Shown here one piece after another: positions 57,729 through 64,000 of a DNA stretch of 64,000 nucleotides. The DNA is taken from assembly GCA_051453625.1 (NCBI GenBank), contig JBOZIK010000001.1, forward strand, positions 252,815,432 to 252,879,431, given 5' to 3'. The translations under genes and the position numbers were made by a program. How positions within the stretch are numbered: position 1 is the stretch's first letter; each line of letters starts with the position of its first letter. Source of the stretch: Welwitschia mirabilis (taxonomy: Eukaryota > Gnetophyta > Gnetopsida > Welwitschiales). A model generated the notes under the pieces. That model worked only from the letters and a program-made list of their open reading frames with translations, was not told where the DNA came from and ran no database searches.

Positions 57729-59700
57729 TATGCTTCATACTCATCACGTGATGTTACTCTAGCCGTCAATAATAGAGTATCTTTGTGTTACATTTAACAT
57801 CATCCATCTAGAGATTCATCTAGCTACAAGGGCTTAGTGATAATAGAAACATGAAATTGGTTGATAGTACTCTCAAATACCATCTAGATTATTCCATATC
57901 CTATGTACATTAGCTATTTTATGACATGCGAGAACCAAGTAAGAGTAAACTATCATTCACTACTAAAGATTTCAATATTATGTAAATACATGATATGATC
58001 ATAGAAAATAAATGGTGGCATGATTTTACAACTAAAAAAATTTGATTTTTAAATATAAATAAGCACAATTTGTATGGGATAAATGGATTCTTAGATAAAT
58101 ACTTTAAGCACATAAAGTAATCAAAAGCCCATCTATTGGTAAAAGGTAATGGTATAAGGGTAGTAATGCTTCCTTTGTTCAATAAAGAACCAATAGATAA
58201 GCGAAAAGAAAAGAAATATCAATCAATCCATTTAGGATAGATAGATATTATAGTAATTCCTAGATTTAACTATGATTTGGAGGCAAAATATTTAGCTTCT
58301 TTAGTAGATGTGAAATATCTAGAATGGAAAAATGCAGTTATATGTTAGTTTAGAGGATTTTTGAACAAAGATGCTATATGTTTTATACAACCAAACTATT
58401 AGTTATGATAAAAATCTATTAAATAGCCTTATGTTATGAGTATAAGACTAGTAATGCTTTCTTTCTTTGATAAATAATCAATAGATAAGTGGAAAGAAAA
58501 TAAATATCAGTTAATCCATTTAGGACAACTAGATATTATAGTAAGTCCCAAATTTAACTATGATTTAAAGGTAGAATACTTAGCTTATTTAGTAGATGTG
58601 AAACATCTAGAATGAAAAAATGTAGTTATATGTCATATTAGAGGATATTTAAGCAAAGATGCTATATGTTGTGTACAATTGGACTATTAGTTATTATTAC
58701 ATGAGGAAAATATATTAAACAGCCTTATGTTATGCTTAGAAATTCATGGTGTAGATCTCCTACAAGGATTAGTATATGCAGTAATAGAAGTATGATTTAT
58801 ATTTAATCTTCTTAGTCATATATTAGCTGATGCAAGATTTCTATTTAGAGTAAACTTTCTAATTAGATCAAAGCATTTAGAGGAAATAGTATATATGGTT
58901 AATTACGAATGATATGTAAATGATTTTCCTTGGATTATTAGAATAATAAGAATACACTATGATATGACAAAGAGTTGGATGGATATCTAAAAATGCTCAA
59001 GTACCATACATATGCAAAGCTACAGTTATTAATTTAAAAATGGTACCAGGAAGAAAACATACTTTAGCTATCAATAGAAATACTCAAATAAATGTCAAAG
59101 TAAATGAAGATCATGACCATGAGCATGATAATAGAAGTACTAGTTAAAACACTACATTACAGCAGTATTATTGGCCATATTAATATGATTGGATTAATTA
59201 AGAGTTATGAGCCAATATTACATCCAACGTTAAAGAGATATACTACATTATCAATCGAGCAACAGAAAAAGTTGAAAATAATGAAGCAAAAAGAATTTCG
59301 AAAATGGAAAGCATTTAGAGAATACATTCTGTTCTAGCAAGGACATGAAAACAAAAGGCAACAATTTTTAGCTTATGAAAGAGAACAAATTTTAGTTATA
59401 AGGAAAGCCTCTCCTAAGCCACAACCACAACATCAATATAGATATATACATCATAAGTAATTCAAATGGTCATATAGAGGCAATTACAAATTAGGAACTA
59501 TAAATGATAAATCAAGAGTAACCCATATAGCAGATGTATCTTATATTTTACAAAGGCCTAAAGAAGAATAAAGATAAAGGAAGGTACTAGACAAAGAAAT
59601 TATATTATATCTTTTCAAGATCATATGGAGAATTGGATCAATAATGTTGAGGAATTACTTGATACAATAGATGAACATGTTTGACTTGTTAAAGAATATA
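57729..59700 (+). pseudogene. Endogenous pararetrovirus-like relic (movement-protein-like region)
   Basis: Between about 58,200 and 58,960 broken frames on the plus strand give a pattern resembling the movement-protein domain that opens caulimovirid polyproteins in plant genomes. It has a His-Leu-Gly start, a Leu-Val-Asp block, an aromatic Pro-Asn-Tyr block and a long hydrophobic beta-rich part. A downstream stretch (59,104-59,337 and around) is highly charged and could form a coiled coil. Movement proteins widen plasmodesmata for cell-to-cell spread. Stops occur roughly every 20-40 codons and part of the domain is duplicated, so it cannot be functional. The assignment is by pattern only; a retroelement ORF of another kind is possible. 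Confidence 0.45.
58153..58735 (+). repeat. 288-bp tandem duplication in the movement-protein-like region
   Basis: Copies 58,153-58,440 and 58,441-58,735 are clearly homologous along their length. Both run from 'tataag..tagtaatgct' to 'agccttatgttatg', with scattered substitutions and a short insertion in the second. Confidence 0.88.
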
Positions 59701-60551
59701 GTTGACAAGCTACTCAGAATCACATCTATCTTACAACCATAAACCCAAAACTACTCTAGCACCATCATCCTCTTTTGCCATTTTCAAAACCTTAAAATCA
59801 AATTCAAGTAGTTTTATATTCTTTTCTAAGCATTTCAACCTAGCATGATGCCTCAGCCTCTAAAATTAAGCTTCCTTCCTTTGTCATCTCACTTAATTTT
59901 TTCTCCTCACTCTCCTCTTAGAAGATGTCTTTTTAAGTTTAAGCCATCTTTAGAATATTTGCAATCTTTGTAGTTATTAACTTCTTTTACAAGCATTGAA
60001 TAACTTGTTAAACAAAATTAATAATTACTTTAGTGCAAAACTATAGAGAAACAAGCTATGAATACAACATTAAAATGACTAGATGAGTTATAAAATAAGC
60101 TAAAAGAAGTGAGATGTCAAAGCCATAAAGATGAAAAGGCAAAAAAGATGGTAACCTTAAAAATCAAAAGCTAAGATAAATGGAAATAAAAAGAAGGATA
60201 AATTAAGTTTACCACACGTTGAGAAAGGGAAATTACTAGAGAAAATGGATACAAAGAATTATCGTCTTATTATCCTTTAAGACATAACGCACTAGCAAGT
60301 ATTACAAAAAAAAAATGTGAAATACTTCATAGTTAAATATTGATAACATTTATTTTAATGAAGTAGAAAAGGTTCTTAATTAATGATTTCATGAATTACA
60401 TGTTGCAAAATAATTTTTTAGAGATCAAAGAAAATAAAATGTTCCCTATAAAACAATTGGAAGAACAGATGGGTCAATTGTAGCATAGTGCCATAACCTC
60501 TCAACAACAAAATAATAAGAAATTCTTAATAGTAATTTTGAAATGTTAGCA
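59701..60551. other. AT-rich DNA, nothing recognised
   Basis: No frame or terminus is supported. It ends at a 100-N gap. Confidence 0.5.
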
Positions 60552-60651
60552 NNNNNNNNNNNNNNNNNNNNNNNNNNNNNNNNNNNNNNNNNNNNNNNNN
60601 NNNNNNNNNNNNNNNNNNNNNNNNNNNNNNNNNNNNNNNNNNNNNNNNNNN
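60552..60651. other. Assembly gap, exactly 100 N
   Basis: A placeholder gap. It removes the 5' part of the element-D-like relic that follows. Confidence 1.
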
Positions 60652-61173
60652 CCTAAAGAAGTAATAACTTTATAAGATGATATCGTTCTTTCTATTTTCT
60701 AAATGTTCCTAGTCCATATTGTCCTGAGTTGTCCCACTTTGTCCTAAGGTGTCCCACTTTGTCCTGAGTTATCCCAAGTTGTCGTAAGCTATTTCACTTT
60801 GTTCCAAATTATTCCATTTTATTCTAAGTAAATGTTCCTAGTTACTTAAGCTAGGTTGAAAGATTATTCCAACCATTTCTTATCAATTGTGATGTTAAAT
60901 CTTACATCAAATTTAACATCAAGGAAAGGTGTTAGAAATATTTTATGTTTATAGAAGTGGTTATAACCACTCCCTCATATCTTCCTCATCCCTTTCCTAT
61001 TCTCTCGTCCATTTTTCTTATTCATTACTATCTATATTTTAGTCCTTCCAATTTCTGTCATTGTATTTAGTATATATTCATTCACTATGAATAAAATTAA
61101 TGAGCTATATGTCAATAATAAAATCTAGTGCTCAATGCCTTCCTGCTACCTTGAGGGTTTCTCTAAACCCTTA
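60652..61173 (+). mobile_element. 3' end of a second element of family D
   Basis: It contains the last codons of gag (cf. 49,367-49,418), the minisatellite (60,715-60,830), the inverted-repeat arms, a polypurine tract AAGGAAAGG (60,921-60,929) and an LTR (60,930-61,173) that starts TGTTAGAAAT. As in element D, gag is followed directly by the 3' non-coding part, so this copy too lacks pol on its visible side. Confidence 0.78.
60930..61173 (+). repeat. 3' LTR of the second family-D element
   Basis: It aligns along its full length with 47,019-47,263. The palindrome is shortened to a perfect 16-base core at 60,956-60,971. Confidence 0.8.
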
Positions 61174-62157
61174 AATAACCACATCATTAATTGATTAATT
61201 TCTAATTCAAATAATTCTTTCTTGAAGGAGATAATAAGAGATAACGTTATACAATAAAATGAATATTTAAGATCCTAAAATATCTACCTTAAAGTTTTTT
61301 AAAAATCATCTTGTTTGAAACATGCATCTCCTAATGTAATTTCTAAATTTATGAGTGATTTTATGTCTAGTTTTTCCATTAAGTAATAATATTAATATCT
61401 TTAGCTAGGTCTAGGATAGAAAATATATCATCAATAACTCTTTCATGACTCCTCTTGGATAGTGGCAAGTTACACATTAGTCCTTCAATGGTGGAAATGT
61501 ATTCCATCAAAATTATTAATAAGAAACTTTTATATGAATCTCTTTATCCCTTATGATTTTGTAGAAGTTAATTCAAAGTAGTAAAACTCCATATCAACTG
61601 ATTTAAGTGATATTAGATCATAGGTTGTTACCTATTCTAATACTAAAGTGACATAAAATAAATAAATAAATAAGATTTCATAAAGATCTACTACATGGAT
61701 GTGATTTAGTTAGATATGGCAAGCACAATGCATAGCCTTATTTTATTTTTTAATCTTACAGTAGATTTTTATTTATTCACTTGCAATAGAAATCTATTTT
61801 TTTGGTTAGAATTTGTTTGTAACATAGAAAATCATTTGCAAGTTTGATTACCCTGTTATTAATTCAGCCATTCACACAATACATATAAAAAAATTTAAGG
61901 ACAGTCAAGATGAAATAAACTACTATCCTATTTAACTAGTTTTGATGACAAACTTGAAAGAACTTATTATTAAAAAGAAGATAAAACCATTTATTACTTG
62001 CATTATACTACTTTCATAATTAATTGTAATTTCATTAACAAGTTTTAGTAAGCTATAGTTCTACATTTCTTTAGCCCCTAAATTCTATTTTAACAATTAA
62101 CCAAGTTGACTTATAAATAGTTCTGTTCTTAGATTTTTAATTATTTCTTTCAACATG
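61174..62157. other. AT-rich DNA, nothing recognised
   Basis: No frames or element ends are supported. Confidence 0.5.
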
Positions 62158-62658
62158 CATCTCCATAATGTTTAATGATGGTTTTGAANNNNNNNNNNNN
62201 NNNNNNNNNNNNNNNNNNNNNNNNNNNNNNNNNNNNNNNNNNNNNNNNNNNNNNNNNNNNNNNNNNNNNNNNNNNNNNNNNNNNNNNNNNNNNNNNNNNN
62301 NNNNNNNNNNNNNNNNNNNNNNNNNNNNNNNNNNNNNNNNNNNNNNNNNNNNNNNNNNNNNNNNNNNNNNNNNNNNNNNNNNNNNNNNNNNNNNNNNNNN
62401 NNNNNNNNNNNNNNNNNNNNNNNNNNNNNNNNNNNNNNNNNNNNNNNNNNNNNNNNNNNNNNNNNNNNNNNNNNNNNNNNNNNNNNNNNNNNNNNNNNNN
62501 NNNNNNNNNNNNNNNNNNNNNNNNNNNNNNNNNNNNNNNNNNNNNNNNNNNNNNNNNNNNNNNNNNNNNNNNNNNNNNNNNNNNNNNNNNNNNNNNNNNN
62601 NNNNNNNNNNNNNNNNNNNNNNNNNNNCATCTCCATAATGTTTAATGATGGTTTTGAA
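62158..62658. repeat. 31-bp direct repeat flanking a gap
   Basis: 62,158-62,188 and 62,628-62,658 are identical, the first ending exactly at the N run and the second beginning exactly after it. Confidence 0.95.
62189..62627. other. Assembly gap, 439 N
   Basis: Undetermined bases. Frames crossing it on both strands are artefacts. Confidence 1.
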
Positions 62659-64000
62659 GAGTGCAAAGCTTACTCATCAGTAAGTGGGTAACTATCTCAA
62701 ACATTAAAACTATCACCTACTATAATATCTACTTTAGATTATTTTTAGGATGTGTATGTTCTTGTGAAGCATTCATACAATAATCCAACTATTAACATTC
62801 AAGTATCTTGGATATTATGACATACATCAAACAACAAGTTTGGAATAATATAACATCAAAAACCCTGCAAAAATATGTATTTGAAAAGAATGGTTTACAA
62901 AGAAAAAAAATTCATATTTAAATTCATTTCCATTATGTTGATAGATATTCCTAACAACACTATATTAAATAGCCTCTTATGAGAACATGTTAATCCTATT
63001 CCATAAGGTTGAAAACTGTTATACTTAATGACCAAAAAGAAAAGCAAGAATACAAAGAGATGAATTATTATTTAATATTATTAAAATAAAAATAAGAAAA
63101 AGCTAAAGACTAATAGAATAATATGAAGTATAGCCTAAAGGTATAAGGAAAAGAATGGCTATCGAAGGGATAACTTGCTTTTAGCAGTGGTGGAAAACCT
63201 TAATCTAGCTAAGGCAAGCCAGGAGGAGGGACACTTTTTTTTTTAAGAAGCACGGCCCCCTAGTCTAACCTATTACTAACTTACATCTAATTTACTAAGA
63301 ATAGATGGATGAGGATTCTGTTTTATCAAAAACATGATGAGCAAGGCAAGATATAATGGTATGCATACAACTGATGTTTGATTTATTTGACTTATGATTC
63401 AAGATGGTTTTCCATTGTAATAGTCTACTTTTACATCATGAACATGGAGTTCAATAACATACATACATAGATAATAAAACACACATGGTAGAAATAGTAA
63501 TAAAATTCTAGAACAAAAATATCTTATATAACTAGCATGTTTTGTAGAAATGGTAGAAGAGTTCTCAAACACTCTCATAGTAAATGATAAAAAATTTATA
63601 AATTAAGGGGATGCATCATATGTTTTAGTTGATACCTCATCTTATTTTCATGTTCATGCCCTACATTCTAATGTTTAGACTTTAAAAAAGGATCAAAATT
63701 CATTTATAAAAGTAACTCTTCATCCATTTTAAGGTCTTCTTCACTCACTTAATGACATACATTGAATTAATCAAGTTTTATTTATTATCAATAATAACAA
63801 AGACACATAATCAAAACTAGAAAATCCTTCAATGCTTCATTCATCATTCATGTCATAAAAGAGAGAGCTAAGTGACTTGTTTAATAAGGTCAAAGTCTCT
63901 AGTCTACTTAAGATTATAGTCATAATGATGCACCACTTCCTTGTGGCACTTTCTTAGTTATACCTACACTAACTTTTCCATCACTACAAGTCATGTATAG
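62659..64000. other. AT-rich DNA, nothing recognised
   Basis: No coding, RNA or mobile-element signature can be supported. Confidence 0.5.

Noticed and set aside
62168-62666. Open frames on both strands across 62,189-62,627
   Set aside because: They exist only because N runs contain no stop codons.

Overview
The window is strongly AT-rich plant nuclear DNA, almost certainly from a flowering plant and from a repeat-dense (pericentromere-like) region. The evidence is the repeat content: Ty3/gypsy elements of Athila/Tat type with tRNA-Asp primer sites, Ty1/copia elements, plant-type LINEs, a tRNA-derived SINE candidate, a CACTA-like fragment and a caulimovirid-like (endogenous pararetrovirus) remnant. 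I cannot name the species. No intact host gene is visible. The only host-gene candidate is a short signal-peptide-coding exon near 51.76 kb. Every retroelement frame is broken, mostly at codons where C-to-T or G-to-A change makes a stop or removes a catalytic residue, as expected for long-silenced, methylated DNA.

Layout. 1-12,175: an Athila-like element on the minus strand, its 3' LTR cut by the window start. 12,176-14,470: unrecognised AT-rich DNA with a gap. 14,470-33,000: an older minus-strand Tat/Athila-type element (gag, tRNA-Asp PBS, LTR) split inside gag by a plus-strand Athila-like element (14,816-30,772) of the same family as the first. This inner element carries two diverged gag-protease units around a 100-N gap, one RT-RNase H-integrase unit and a degenerate 3' ORF with heptad repeats. 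33,270-38,220: a plus-strand Ty1/copia relic interrupted by a foreign, visibly GC-richer block. 38,225-41,750: two head-to-head LINE relics. 41,752-42,222: a CACTA-like candidate. 43,341-43,500: a SINE candidate.

47,019-49,892: a gag-only LTR element (LTR, tRNA-Met PBS, gag with one zinc knuckle, minisatellite, palindrome, LTR-like end), with a related 3' end at 60,652-61,173. 51,518-51,962: possible small secreted-peptide gene. 52,100-59,700: a TATA box and tRNA-Met-type PBS, then a full-length minus-strand Ty1/copia element (52,575-57,723) with LTRs and a probable target duplication, then a pararetroviral movement-protein-like relic containing a 288-bp tandem duplication. 59,700-64,000 is mostly unrecognised DNA with two gaps.

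The most unusual signal is a short imperfect palindrome centred on TCATCTAGAYGA. It recurs about twenty times in LTRs, leaders, the protease-RT spacer and 3' regions of both Athila-like elements. In one leader it is built into a roughly 104-bp tandem array. Several N-gaps have duplicated sequence on their two sides, so copy number there may be an assembly effect.
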